The notes beneath the pieces are model-generated. The model saw only the letters and a program-made list of their open reading frames with translations, was not told where the DNA came from and searched no databases. 64,000 bases of DNA, taken from the NCBI GenBank assembly GCA_028641055.1, contig CM054057.1, positions 404,168,814-404,232,813 on the forward strand, given 5' to 3'. Within the stretch, counting starts at the first letter, position 1. Every line of letters begins with the position of its first letter. This stretch comes from Alopecurus myosuroides. Lineage: Eukaryota > Streptophyta > Magnoliopsida > Poales > Poaceae. This document shows, in pieces, positions 21,148-33,924 of this stretch. Position numbers and translations under genes: made by a program.

Positions 21148-22940
21148 TGTAACACCTGGGGTGTTTTCCCTAAGTTGGAAAGTTGGTTGTTTTTCTTTTT
21201 GCTTTGCATCACATGCATCATATGCATTGCACCCTATTTTCAAAACCACTCAAAAATTCAAACCAATTTAAACTTTCAAAACATGTCCAAAGTTTCCAAT
21301 TAAAAGTTGCAAACTAAACAACTCAAAATGTTTCCAATAGTTTTGAATTTGAATCAATCAAAAATGCTTGATAATAAAACCCCTTTTATTAACACCCTAA
21401 TGATAAATTCAAATTCAAATAAAAAACATCCATACTTGGCATGTTCCAATTGAGGTTTACAATTAAAATTTTGCAAGCATTTAAATTCAATAAGTTTTCA
21501 TAATTGGTTGAGTTTATTGAATAAAAAAATTGCTTATTTCAAAAAATCAAATCCCTATGACACCTTATTTGAAATTCAAATAGCAAACAAAAATCAAATT
21601 GACATTTAAATTTTTTGAAATTAATGTTAACCTACTTTGAACTTGCTGTTTTGTAAATCAATAAAAAATTAATTCATAAAGAATAAAACCCTAACACATT
21701 ATTCTTTTCTCTCTCTCTTTCTTTCCTACAAAAAATGTAAACATGAAAAAATAAAAAGAAAACCCTTTGAGAGGGGAAGGCAGGCCTTTCAGCCCAGCCC
21801 ACCACGGGCCTTCTCCAACCCCAGCCCGTTAGCCACCCCAGCCCACCTCCCTCTTGCCCGCTACCCCCCTTCCCCTACCTTTGTCCGTACGAGCACAGGT
21901 GGAAAGCAGCGCTCACATCATCCTCCCCCACCGAATCCCCACCTGCTCCCTCCTCCCCTCCTCTACAAAGCCCCTCTCCTCCTCCCCAAACCCTAATCCT
22001 CCTCCTCCCTATTCCTCCTTGCGCCGCCGCCTTGCTTATTCCTCCTCTGTCCCTAATTTCTGTTCTGAAACTTCTGAACCAGTGCACCACTGAACCATGG
22101 CGGAAATTGGCAGCCCCTGCACCCTCGCTGTGGTCGTGATCGAGTCGTGGTGGCTGGAGGAATGGAAACGGGGCGGTGGCGCGGTTGCCCTCGTTTCCTC
22201 GAGGAGTCTTGGGAGGCACCATGGTCCTCGCGGCATCGACGTCCGTTCCATGCCGCGCGGGCGTCCTTGCGGCAGCTGACGACTCCTCGACCACGCGAGA
22301 AGCCCTCGGTGAGCCTCTCCCCCTCGCCCTCTCTCCTCTCCCCTCGCACACCCCACCGCACCTGTCCGCGATCACGCCCCCAAGCAGCGAGGGAGGGCGG
22401 CCGTGCCTGCGCGCCATCCATCGCCGGCCGTCTCCAGATGTTCAAACTGCAGTCGTGGTCTGCAGTTTCGTCAGTAAACCGCGCGTCGAGTTAACCTCTT
22501 TTTGTCCGCGTCCCGTAGCCATCAGCAAACCGCAGCACATCGTAGTGGCAATGTTCACCCGTGCGCCCGCTAGAGATCGCGAGTTCGATCCCTTCACCCG
22601 GCCGAAAAGGCCAACCTTTTTTCGCCTTCTCTTCGCGCGCGGCCGGGACCCGCCTGTCATCGACCGCGGAGGCTGACGAGGCTCCACCCACGCCTCGCTG
22701 GCACCCCGCGTGGCACCGGGCCCGCGCGGCAGTCTCTGTGGCTAGGGCGCGCTTCGGTGTACCACCAGATTCAGATCTGGATCTGGCTATTTGCACCAAG
22801 CCCCCTGCGTTTCCTCTGTTTATCATAGAGCCCCTCCATCTCTGTTTTCTTCACAGCAAAGCCCCTGCTTTTGCAAATTGAACCCTAAAACTTCAAATGG
22901 CAATAACTTTCAAACCCTAACTCCAAATGACATAAATTTT

Positions 22941-23746
22941 ATATGTTTTCCAATTAAAACTAAATGCTCTATCCAAATATAAATTTTGTTTCCTGTTTTG
23001 AATAATTAAAATTGGTTGAATAATTTAAATCCTGTTTAATCCATTTAAAATTGCTAAATTAATAACTTGGTCAAACTAAATTCATTGTGAACATATAAAA
23101 TATGTTTTCCAATCCAAATTTCCTGTACTTTTCAAATATGCAATTTGTTTACTGTTTTGAACATTTCAAATGGTTCCAAAAATTCAAATTCAAACACCTC
23201 TTTTGAAATTGATTAAATTCATAACTATTTCAAATTTAATTCAAATGGTACATGTAAAATATGTTTTCCATCCAAAATTTCATGCTCTTTCCAAATATAA
23301 CATTTGTTTGCTGTTTTGGATAAATAAAACTAATGCAATTACTTAATGCTTTAATTAAATCATTTAAATGGTGAAATTCATAACTTGCTCAATTAAAATC
23401 CAATTTCAACAAATAAAATATGTTTTCCACTCAAAATGAAACCACCTTTCTGAATATCAACTTTGTTTTGCAACTTGGACAATTAAAATTAATGTCATTT
23501 AAAAATGCCTTAATTAATTAATTAAAAGTCCTAATTAATAACTTTCACATGCTTGCTCCAAATTGAAAACCTAAAACATGAAATCCATCCAAAATGAAAT
23601 GCTACACTTGAATATCAACTTTGTTTTCTGGTTTGCAACATTTAAATTGGATATTTGCTTCACCTCTTATTTAATGCATTTAAATTGGTAATATGCTTAA
23701 CTAAATCATTTAAAATTGTTTCTCAACCAATAAAGTATGTTTTCCA
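22941..23746 (+). repeat. 159-bp-period degenerate tandem repeat in the 3' LTR of E
   Basis: LTR copy of the array at 17769-18574, with the same order of ATATGTTTTCCA cores. Confidence 0.75.
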
Positions 23747-24944
23747 ATCAGATTCATGTCATTAACATGTTCATGTCATTCATATTCCTGTTTGCATCTT
23801 GCATTGTGCATTTTAGCATTTGTTATGCATGATCACCTAAATGGCAACATATGGAATGTATGGGGCATTTTAATTCAACTGTTGCCCCATTCCATTTAAA
23901 TTGCCTAGCTCACCCCTTTTCTTATTGACCATGCTAAACAACATTTAAGTTGCTGTGTGGATAAACAACTTGAACCAATTCCTATTTCTCCGGACTCCGG
24001 TTCCGATTAAATTGCTTAAGTTGTTTCCCCTGTTGCATCTTGCCATGCCATGCATATAAAATAGGATCATGCTGGATCTTTTGCCGTAGAAGTAATTGTT
24101 GCATCCGGTGTTTGTTCGAGGTTCGTTGCTTCTTCACGGATAGGACGTTGAGATGTTGTGAGCAACGACAAGTTCTGCGGATGTACCTCTACTTGCTGGA
24201 TTCTAGGCAAGTATACTCACTTGCTGCCTATGGCTGCCTTTCATCACCTGTTACCGATTCTTTCCGTTGTTCTTATTCTAGCCTTATGATTCGATGCTTG
24301 TGTCTCGATCCTATCATATGTTCACCTTGCAACCATGATATAGCCTTCCTTCCACTTCCTATTACCTGTTGTTTGTTTACCTTGTCGGCCCTCGTGTCGT
24401 AGTTGCATGCTTAGGGTTGTTTGCGCTCTAGTCCTGTTGTCCTTTGTGCTATCACCTGTTAGTTGATAGTTGGGCTTATCTTAATCAACAACATGTTAAT
24501 GTTTTGGGTAATAATAATTTGATGATGAGCACCGGCAGGAGGCCCGGCATGGTTTTAAGGCCTACTAGTGTCGACCCTAATTAGGAAAAGGGTCTTGTCC
24601 ATTGATCCATGATGAGCGCACTAACCGCATGTGGGAAGCGAGTATGGGCGCCCCCCGCAACTTTGATTCGATTCGCATCTCGTCCAAATCGCCTCATTTA
24701 GTTCGGGTTTTCCATTTGCCGCATGCATATGCAGGTGCGAACCCTTGGCGCCAGGGTGGAACTTTTGTAGTCGGCATTTAGGGAGACACGTTCTTAGAGT
24801 GCTATGAGGGTCCCCTTTTCTTCGTGGGGCTTGATTAGCCGTGCGCTCAACTGCACGGGGTTCTTTGGGCTTGATGCGAAGAAGAGTTGGGTTGTGTTGA
24901 GTACCTCGCTTGGTGGGTTGATCCCCCGTCTGGCAGGTTATTCT

Positions 24945-25032
24945 TACGTGTACGGCCAAATTGGTGCATCCCTGCAGGGTTAAATCTTCTCGAGAAGCCG
25001 TGTTGTCCGCGGTTATGGATGACTTGGTGAAA
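24945..25032 (+). repeat. Conserved palindromic LTR block, 3' LTR of E
   Basis: Same block as 19774-19860 with all three palindromes intact. Confidence 0.7.
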
Positions 25033-26863
25033 GTGCTGGCTAACAAGTACTCAGGCAACTTACCCTTAACGATGATAACTTGACTAGTAATATAGATTAC
25101 TTCCACCATCAAAATGAATGTCACCTTAATCAACCGTGTGAGTTTACTTGGGTTGCTTCCTTAGTAGGGGGTAACATTGGATGTGTATCGTTTGGTGAGT
25201 AGTTGTAGTTGGTTCTGATACGCTATCTTATCCCCTTTCTTTTAGCCGGATGTTGTAGCAAGTCTCTGTAGTTAGTTAGTGCAGCCCGCTGCCGCTTCTT
25301 TGCAATATTCCCTTCCTTTCCGTTGTACCCAAAGTATTTGTATCTTGTGATGATCGGTTACGCTGGTATCTTGTGAGTATGGTTTATCCACTTGCCAGTA
25401 CTTAACCGTACTGACCCACGAATCCTTTTCGTGGCTGCATATTCCACATTGCAGTCAACAGGTTTGAAGTCTGACGACGTTAGCTTGGAAATCCCTCTGG
25501 CTCGGCCTGGGCAGGGATTGGACGCCATCGGTTATCTTCAGGACTCTTAGTCCAATTTGTATCTTGTTCATAGCCGGACGCTATGTTGTTTCTTCCGCTG
25601 TTATTTGGATCGTTGTATGGTATCAGTTGTATCCTTGACTCGTTTGAGTCGTCTTGTAAATACCTCCTCTGTTATTGTTGTGGATTATTCGTGAACTGTT
25701 GTAATGTTATCACAAGTGGTGACCTGTAATCGTTTATTATATGGATTTTGGCGGGAATGCTGAAATCTGCATAGTGCCCGATCCCGGGGCGTCACATAGA
25801 ATATCGAGGTAGAGACCATCCGAGCTATCTTGGAGGCATGTGCCCCTGATAGACTCAAAAATTTCCACCCTTTGCGCTTTGGTGTATCCTTGCGTAAACC
25901 TTGTGGCAATGCACCAAGACTTGGCGGTGGTGTAATGCATCTGCATCAGCCCTAGGGCCATGCGTACACCACTGCGGGTGGCAGACTGGAGCTAGGATTC
26001 GTGTTGGTTCGCCACCTCCGTGTAACATCCCAAGTATGAAATTACCCCTAGAATGTTTGATTTCCTGTTTAATCAAAGTATTGCATCATGTCATCATGTT
26101 TATTCCCTTGTTTGCATTTGTTTACTATTTGTTTTGCATCTGTTCTTAATTGTTTTCACATTTGAAATTCAACTTATTTCCAAACATTATTTCATACTTG
26201 CTCTGTTACAACCTTTTAAATAAAAATCTCAAATAAAAACAACCAATTGTTGTCATATTATTCCATATTGATCAACTAATAAAATGGTGGTTTTAATTCA
26301 ATTAAATAATTCCCAAATTACTTTCAAATTCAAATCAAAACATTCAAACAACACCATTTTCAAATTGTAAAAAAAATACCAAAACAAATGTACTCATTTT
26401 GTTTCCAATTAAACTCATTGGATTACATAATTAAAAATCTTGTCTTAAATAACCAGTTATTAACCAAACTTTATTCAAATTCAAACCAATTTACAAAACA
26501 GCAATAAATTTGAATTTTTTTCAAAAACCAAAGTTGACACTGGTAGAGGTGGCCCTAATAAGCCCACATGAATTTTTTTCAAATTTTTTAAACTCAAAAC
26601 CCTATCTTTTGCTTCCAATTCCATTTGCAAAAAAAAACTACAGAGCAAAAAAAAATAAAAGGAGAAAAGCCAGCGCGCGCGACAGCTAGCACCCAGCCCA
26701 GCCCATTTCTTCTCTCTTCCCCTCGCGCGCGCAGCCCAGCCCGCTAACTCCCCGCGTACCGGTTCGTTCTATTTCCCTTCGTCGTCCTCGCGTACGGCGC
26801 TCATCCAGAGCTGCCACGGCGGCAGCAGAGCCCCGTCGACGGCCGATCCGATGCCCTGGACCC

Positions 26864-26870
26864 TATAAAG
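26864..26870 (+). promoter_or_regulatory. TATA box in solo LTR F
   Basis: CTATAAAG lies about 843 bp into the LTR within a GC-rich island, followed by a C/T-rich leader-like stretch. In E the equivalent site reads CTACAAAG (about 16790), a weakened version. Confidence 0.5.
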
Positions 26871-27732
26871 CCCCCCTAGGGCACAGCGCGCAGCCCTAGC
26901 TACCCTAGACCCCCTCTCCCCCTCGAGGCCGCTGCCATTTCTCTCTCTCGCCGCCATCACCACCCTCTGCCACCACCCTCACCGGCGCTCCTCTACTGAA
27001 CCTTCGATGGCAGCCGCCGCTACCGAGCTCCTCCTTCCTCGTTGATCGCGGGAAACAAACCACCGTCACCTCCTCGCGCTGGTGGACACCGCAGCGGGCC
27101 CGTGGACGTCGTGGATCACCGCCGCCATCTGCGACATCGCCGCCGGCCGCGAACCCCCTCGAACCTCTGCAACATCTGCAACGGTGGTGAGCCACCGTGT
27201 CCATCTCCTCCTCCTCTCTGTCTCTTGCTCGCAAGCACGCGCACGCAAGCGCACACCTCACCAAACCCCACACTGCATCGAGCACGAGCACATCGCACAT
27301 CGCCGGCCGCCGTCGTTTTCGCCGTCAGGTTGCAGAAGGTTTCCTTCGTCAGATAAAATTTCAGAAAACGGCCAACACCTTAACCTCACTGCAGCGCGGT
27401 ATCTGTCAAACACTGAAACTCACCGCAGTGGCAACGCCACGCTGCGCGCACCCCCGAGTCCAGGGATCGAGCCCTGGCTCCCGCACGGGAAATATCCCAT
27501 TTTTTTCGACCCAGTGCTGACAGGGAGGGCCCCCTGTCAGCCACTCTGAAGCCACGTGAGCACAACGAGACCCTGTGGCCCACTGGCAGTGGCAGGGTAG
27601 ACCCCCCAGTGCGTATAAAATGTTTATCTAACTTTTCTGTTTTCAAAAACTAATCCTTTATTTTAACAGATTGGTCCCTGAAAGTAATTTGACAATAATT
27701 TTAGTTTTATAACTCCAAATAATGAAAATAAA

Positions 27733-28232
27733 ATATGTGTGCTGGTCTAAATTTAATTCTCTATCTAATGGTACCATTTGTTTCCTGTTTTGAATTTTCA
27801 AAATGCAATTCAAATTTGAATTCAAATAATTCAATTGCAATTTGCTAAAATTCATAAGTAATTCATACTAATTCCAAATAATGCAAATAAAATATGTTTT
27901 CCATGCTATTTCAAATAACCTATTCAAATATAAATTTTGTTTCATGGTTTGAATAATTTAAATTGCCTAAATAATTTAAACCTTGTTTAAATCATTTAAA
28001 TTTGATAAAATCATAACTTGCTCAAATTAAATTATTTTTAAACATGCAAAATATGTTTTCAAACCATCAAAGTCTGAACTTTTCAAATGTGAGTTTGAAT
28101 TTATGTTTTGAACAAATAAAATTCAAATAATATTCAAACTTGTTTTAAATTCATTTAAAATTTGTTTAATATTGTTTAAGTCATAATAAATTCATCCTAA
28201 CTCCTATTTCAATATTTGAAACATGTAATCCA
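27733..28232 (+). repeat. 159-bp-period degenerate repeat in solo LTR F
   Basis: Cores ATATGTGTGCTG at 27733, ATATGTTTTCCA at 27892 and ATATGTTTTCAA at 28051 are exactly 159 bp apart, with a further degenerate core near 28221. The same period in a diverged LTR shows that the array is an ancestral LTR feature. Confidence 0.7.
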
Positions 28233-29465
28233 ACTAAAATTTGGTATTCTTTTCAAATATGAATTATGTTATTTGTTTTGAACATTTTAAGTGGATGAAA
28301 ACAACAAATGCTTGTGTGACATCTTTAAGTAACCAAAAATTTCCAAACTTAATAAATGATTTCCAAACTTGTTAAATTCCTTTACCACTTGCATCTATTG
28401 TTGTTATTTTGTTGTTATCTTCATGCATGCATCATGATAAGTAAACTTTCACATGTTAATCAATTATAGATCATTTATTTCCACTTAATCAATGGACCTT
28501 TTCCATATGCAATCCAATTGCATAGGGGTCCATTTAAATGGTGTCACTTTGTCAACTAGTTTATTTTGATGCAACCATTAACTTGACATGCATCATCCCA
28601 TGATTGTGCACTATGCCATGATATTGATTGTTTATATTTCTGTCTTGTTTGTTTGCTTCTTCTCGGATAGACGACGACGTTGAGAAAGACGATCTTTACA
28701 GCACCCCTTCTGAGGATCTAGCTCAGTACCCGGCTGCTGAGTTTGCAGGCAAGTTATCACTCACATGAACCACTGTGTTCCTTTCAACATTGGTTACTGA
28801 TACTTTCCGTTGTCTATTTTGCTAGCCCTATGGATAGTTGTTTCTGTTACGAACCTATCACATGAATCCCTTAACCCTGATATTGCCTCACCTCCACTCC
28901 TACAACCCCTTTGATTGAGCCAGTGTCTTACTAGCATGCTTAGGTTGTTTTGCTCGAGTCTGTTACCCGTTGCTTCCAGTTACTATATTTTTATTATGTT
29001 CTGGGGGCTCGATGTTTAATCAATCAATCATGCTAATGTTATTGTTAAATAATAATTTGATGATAAGGCACCGGCAGGAGGCCCTTTGTGGTTTTGAGGC
29101 CTGCTAGTGTCGACCCTAATAGGAAAAGGGTCTTGTCTACTGATCCATGATGAGCGCACTACCCGCATGTGGGAAGCGAGTATGGGCGCCCCCCTCAATT
29201 TGATTCGATTCGCATCTCGTCCAAATCGCCTCATTTAGTTCGTGTTTTCCATTTGCCGCATGCATGTTTTTGCGAGCCCAGCGCAGGGTGGAACTGTTGT
29301 AGTCGGCATATAGGGGGACACGGTCTTAGAGTGCTATGAGGGTCCCTTTTCTTCGGGGCTTGATTAGCCGTGCGCCCAAGGTGCTTTGGGCTTGGTGCGG
29401 AGAAGAGTTGAGTTGTGTTGAGTGCCCCGCTTGGTGGAAGGGCCTTTCCATCTAGCGGGTTATTC

Positions 29466-29550
29466 ATACGTGTACGACCAAATTTGTGCAACCCTGCAGG
29501 GATAATCTTCTCGAGAAGGCGTGTTTCCGCGGTTATGGTTAACTTGGTGA
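29466..29550 (+). repeat. Conserved palindromic LTR block, solo LTR F
   Basis: Contains CCTGCAGG, CTTCTCGAGAAG and CCGCGG in the same order and spacing class as E, then GGTTATGG and AACTTGGTGAA. Confidence 0.7.
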
Positions 29551-32500
29551 AAGTACTGGCTAACAAGTACTCAGGACAACTTAAGCCTAATGATTCACAA
29601 TCTCACACCCCATGATTAACAACTTGACTAGTAATAGGATTATTGACACAATAACTTGACTCATCTTTAATCCAATTGTGTGAGTTATCCTTGGATTGCT
29701 TATTCGGATAAGGGGCGAGATCCAGGATGGGTTTGTTTGAAGTTATCTCTCAGTTGGTTACAATCCTCGATCTTATCTTCTTTCTGTTAGCCGGAAGTGA
29801 TAGAATCTCTGTAGTTGGTTAGTGCAGCCAGTTGGAGCATCTTTTGTATCCCCTTTCTTCCGTTGAACCCAAGGCATCTGTGCTTGGTGTTGACGGGCTA
29901 CACTTTGGTGAACTGTGAGTCTTGCTTGCCAGTACGTCTATGTACTGACCCCTTTGGGGCTGTGGTTTCCGCAGACTACGCTTACGAGGATCCAGGTGAC
30001 GGCTACTATGTGGAGTTTGACGAGGCTGCTGACGAGTAGTTAGCGGACCCGGGCAGGATCCGAGACTACGTGGATGGGCTTCGTCTTTATTTCAGTTCCC
30101 GGCTTCTTAAGCCTATTTGGATTTGTCTGTACTCAGACCCTTTGAATGCTTCCGCTGAGATGTAATGATGTTATGTTGGGACATGTGTCCTCTGGATGAT
30201 TGTATTTGCTATCTCTGCTCTAGTGAGAGCTATTTGCAACTTATTTCAATCTTTTGTGTCTTAGAGATATGTTGTGCTATCATTCTGTTACAAACCGTTG
30301 ACGTACCATGTGTGTATGGTATGAAGTACGTCAATGGTAGTGTCCTGATTTCTATGGGATAGTTTACGTCGACGCTGAACAGATAGGGGTTGGTTGCCTA
30401 CTCGTAAGAGGACGCGGGTGCCGGTAAGCCCCGTAATCCAATCTACTACTGTTCAACGGAACGGCGAGTATCCTTTAGAAGTCCGGGTGCGACACTCCGC
30501 AATAGCCTCAAGGAGCCTGTTGGCTTCTGAGAATTCGCCAGCTTTGTCCAGAATGCAGTTATTAATAAGCAGCATTTCGGCATTCTTCAGCTCGGTGACG
30601 AACGTCCCGAAAGCCCGGATGCGGTCAATTTGAATAATCATAGGATTCCCTTCTGTTAAATGAAAATCAGAAGAGATTAGACAAACAGAGGGAAGAAAAA
30701 GAATGAATTGTACAAAGTGAAAGAAAACTTGGTAAAAGTTAATAAACTTACCAAGGATCTTGTCCATCTCAGCACCTTCCTCAAGGCGTTGGTGAAGTGA
30801 AGCCTCCAGGTCCTGGATGGTCCTCCGGTCTTTCTCGGCTTCTGAGGAAGCACGAGACTCCGACAAACCTATGGCGAGCTGGCTCTCCTCTAGGTCCTTC
30901 TGAAGCTTACAGTACTTTGTAAAACTCAGAGTTCTCCTTGCGGAGGTTCTCGGCGTTGCCAGCAGCCTCAGAAATTTTCTTGGCTTTGGCCAAAGAGGCT
31001 GAGTAGAAAAAGAGGCAAAGGATTAAAACCCGGAAAAGTCCTTAGGGAAAATTCAGAATCAGAATCATGGAAAGAAAAAGTATGCTTACCAGAAGTCTCC
31101 TTCATCTGCTTCTGGATCTCGGACATTTCCGAGTCCTTCTCATTAAGAATACAAATAATATATTTTACATCTTGGTTCTTGATGGTCAGCTTTTCGAAAA
31201 CTTCCATGTTTATGTTTTCGACACTTTGTTGAAAAGCATAAAAAGGAAAAGGTTTGTTAAACAAAAAACTGGCAGGCAAAAAAGAAAAGTATTAACACAA
31301 AAAAGTATGCTTTGTCTTAATACTTGGGGGCTAGAGATATTACTTGGATCATCTTTTGCAAACCGCCTAGGGTCTCGGTGAATTCCTTGGCGTATTCCGA
31401 GAAGGTAATCGCCATATGGTGGATTCCGTCCTGGAGAACCTGCCGAGGTCAGAAGACGTAATTATTCTGGACTATAAATCCGCCTTTTGGCCATGTATCA
31501 ATGGGGCTCGGGCGAAATACTTTTTTGCCCACGGATGAATATATCTGAGTTCATCAAAGTAGGCCTCTTGTTTTACCTTGAACTTCACATTAAAAGTTGG
31601 CATTGGATCAACTTATGGAAGCGTTGAAGGTCCGCCTTTGTCAAGTGCCGCCCTTTCCCGCACATCCGTGTCGGATGCATCAGGCTGGCTGGTCTGCAGG
31701 GGATAGTTGCATTCCTCCGGAGCAGCCAAAATTTCTTTGCCAGCTGCCACTGGAGTGTCTGGGGCAGCTGCGGGGGATGGCTTAGGCCCCCTAAGGGCAA
31801 CAGCCTTATGCTTCTTCCTGCCCTTTCCGTTCAAAGGGACAGGAGCAAGTCTAAAGAAGAGAAATTAGAAAGACCAAGATCAAAAATCAGAGAAAGAAGG
31901 AATGCAAGAAAAGGCATACAAAACTAAAAAATTTGAGTCTTACCTAGAGGTGGCGCAGGCAACACCGTCAAGATCAATCACTTCTTGGCTTGAAGAGATC
32001 TTCTTGCGTTTTCGCCCTCCGGATGATTGGAACCGAAGCTTTGAGCTCCGCTAGCTCATATCAGTGGCAAGCTGATCTTCTAGGAGATCAAAAAGTTGTA
32101 AAGGAGAAAATTCGGATTAGTAAAAAACATCCGAGAAAGACAAAAGTCCAAAAAACTTCCCAAAAGTAAGGAACTGAAAGCATACCTTGGGAGCGGGGTT
32201 TGGCACGTTATACATCTGTAGGCTTTCCTCGTACTAATCACAAGGAGCCACAAGCTGGTTGACGTGCTTCTTGAATTCTTTCTTTGACAAAGCGGACTTT
32301 GTCACCCTCATTGTGCCCTCGGGGCCTGAGTGTTCACAAACAAGCCGGCCGTCATGGTGAGCAAGAGGTTGGAACCTCCTTCGAGCCAGCAGAGAACTTT
32401 GTCCATGCCGGTCAGAGGAGGAGAGGAAGAAACAAGCTTCGTGATCCATCTTTTTATTCTCATCAGGTCTGGAGGCAGAACCTGGACCGCGTCCAATGCC

Positions 32501-33535
32501 CAGTTGTCTTGGGGCGTGGCTGCGGAATTGTCGAAAGGCAGAATTCATGTCTCCTTTCCAGGATAGGGAATCTACGAATGGTAGAAGAAAGAGCCAGTCC
32601 AAAACTTCACGGACTCGGAGGTTTTTATTATCAGAAACCACTCGTCCCTAAACCTACGAAGGTTGAAGGAGATGGTCCCGCAAGTCGGAAGAACTTCCTC
32701 GGTGGTGTTGCGTTTTACGTTGAAACAATATTGAAAAAGTATAAATGGGGTTTTATCCCTAAATACCCCTCAAAAAGAGCCTGGAACCCGGCTATGTATA
32801 AAATGGAGTTGGGTGGCAGGTTGTGAGGTTGGACGCTGTAGTGGTTGTGGACTTGGATGAAGAATGCGGAAGGTGGAAAACCCATACCTCGATTGATATG
32901 GGAAGCCGGAACAACCCGTTCTCCGTCTTTCGGAGAAGGCTCGGAGTCATCCTCGTCCATCCGCCATTTATCTTTGTCGACGAACCCGTCCTTTTCCATG
33001 GCGTTGAGAAGAGCTACTGCCACGTTGCAGTGACTCCAGTTCCCGGCATCACCCTCTTCTTCTTCTTCACCTCCGGTTGTGACCATGGCCGCCGTGTTGT
33101 CGCCGTCGCGGGTGGAAGTTTCCCCCTCCTCAGTTTCGAGGAAGGAAGGAGGAGGAGGAGTATCCGATGGCGGCGGCATGGTTCCGGCGGCGGGATTGAG
33201 ATTCCCTCCCACCGGTGCGCTCTCGAGAACCTCTGTCGCTGTTGTGGAAGACCTCGGAGGAGTTCCGGTGGCACGGTCGAGGTCTTGAATGATTTCCTCT
33301 ATGGCTGCGCCGACGTTGGCGGCGATCTCGAATGCGTGTGCAGGGCTTCTGATGGCCATTTTTGGGCGGCGCAACCGTGCAATCAAGCAAACACCATCGA
33401 TGCTAGGAATCTGGTGAGATTCTAGGCTCGGGCTCGTTTTCTATGTTCCTTCGCTCGAGGCTGGGAGTAGTTCTGTGCTATGGGGGCTCGAGAAGGAAGA
33501 TGGTGCAGAAGAAGAGCCGGTGGCCCCGAGACGGC

Positions 33536-33543
33536 TATTTATA
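33536..33543 (-). promoter_or_regulatory. TATA box of the antisense gene of D
   Basis: The minus strand reads TATAAATA, 177 bp upstream of the antisense ATG (33359) and outside the LTR. Element I has the same octamer 168 bp upstream of its antisense gene, which argues that this is a real promoter element. Confidence 0.6.
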
Positions 33544-33909
33544 GCCAGGTTTACGTTGAGATTAGTTCCAACGACTCTTTTAGCCGTTGGATGATTGACG
33601 CGTGTATCACCGAGAAATCCGGGAAACGAGTGGACGGGGTGATAATTGATATCTGCTCGTTTCTCGCGAGAATCTGTGAGAGATACGGTTTTAGTCTTTT
33701 GACTGAACCCAGACGTTTTGACGTGAGCAAGATTTCACTACTTGCGTCATAGTTTCCTTCTCCGTGAATATTCTTGGAAGAAAAGCCTGATTTTGGTAAA
33801 ATCTGTGTTTGATATTGAATATTTTTGTTGAAAGAAGAATCAAGACAAAATGCTGACATTTATGAAAAGAATACAAGTCCACAAAGGGAGGAAAAATGTA
33901 GTCTTAATC

Positions 33910-33924
33910 CTTCTTGGGGGCTAC
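33910..33924 (+). other. Polypurine tract region of element D
   Basis: CCTTCTTGGGGGCTAC immediately precedes the 3' LTR start TGTCGG at 33925. Element I has the related TTCGGGGACTGC in the same place. Confidence 0.55.

Larger units (their letters stand above)
15975..25796 (+). mobile_element. Element E: LTR retrotransposon with 4.65 kb LTRs and a 522 bp interior
   Basis: Two near-identical 4.65 kb direct copies (15975-20625 and 21148-25796) start TGTAACACC and end GGGCGTCACA. They flank a 522 bp interior that opens with a methionine-tRNA-type primer site. A perfect 5 bp TSD, TAGAA, lies at 15970-15974 and 25797-25801. The element is complete but encodes no gag or pol. By eye the first ~900 bp of the LTRs differ at about 18 positions (roughly 2%). 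Its orientation is inferred from the primer site. It is inserted in the antisense gene of D. The LTR block shared with H suggests descent from a chromovirus. Confidence 0.9.
21148..25796 (+). repeat. 3' LTR of element E (4649 bp)
   Basis: Copy of 15975-20625 offset by about 5172 bp, with scattered substitutions and a few 1-3 bp indels. It ends CCCGGGGCGTCACA, directly before the TSD TAGAA. Confidence 0.9.
26021..30494 (+). mobile_element. Element F: solo LTR (4474 bp) related to E
   Basis: It begins TGTAACATCCCAAG and ends GGGTGCGACA, with a perfect TSD CTCCG at 26016-26020 and 30495-30499. No interior, primer site or second LTR is present, so it is a solo LTR left by recombination between two LTRs. 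It shares the conserved block, the 159-bp repeat and the GC-island layout with E, but most of its sequence is diverged. It lies in the antisense gene of D, 220 bp from E. An in-frame string at about 29980-30039 (acidic, ending DEAADE) looks incidental. Confidence 0.88.
15885..33359 (-). pseudogene. Antisense (convergent) gene of element D, split by two later insertions
   Basis: The gene runs on the minus strand from the ATG at 33359 to a TGA at 15887-15885. The N-terminal exon (33359-~32715) has an acidic lead followed by a PF04195-like segment (GMGFPPSAFFIQVHNHY, then PHNLPPNSILYIAGFQALFEGYLGI). Later blocks include a Lys-rich stretch (31834-31613), coiled-coil exons (about 31200-31085 and 30866-30770) and a helical block (RIRAFGTFVTELKNAEMLL, about 30620). 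That helical block continues across F and E: TSDs CTCCG and TAGAA sit inside coding sequence, and the text joins after both are removed. The tail is acidic (DSDKDDEEEFVDPD). Frameshifts and stops make it a relic. Its own TATA box lies at 33536-33543. Function is unknown. Confidence 0.7.

Noticed and set aside
15975..25796. Tandem segmental duplication of about 5.17 kb
   Set aside because: The two copies have LTR-type ends, a primer site follows the first copy, and a 5 bp TSD flanks the pair. An LTR element explains everything.
29980..30039. Short acidic ORF end in solo LTR F
   Set aside because: It is not found in the related LTRs of E and has no start or domain support, so chance is the simplest explanation.
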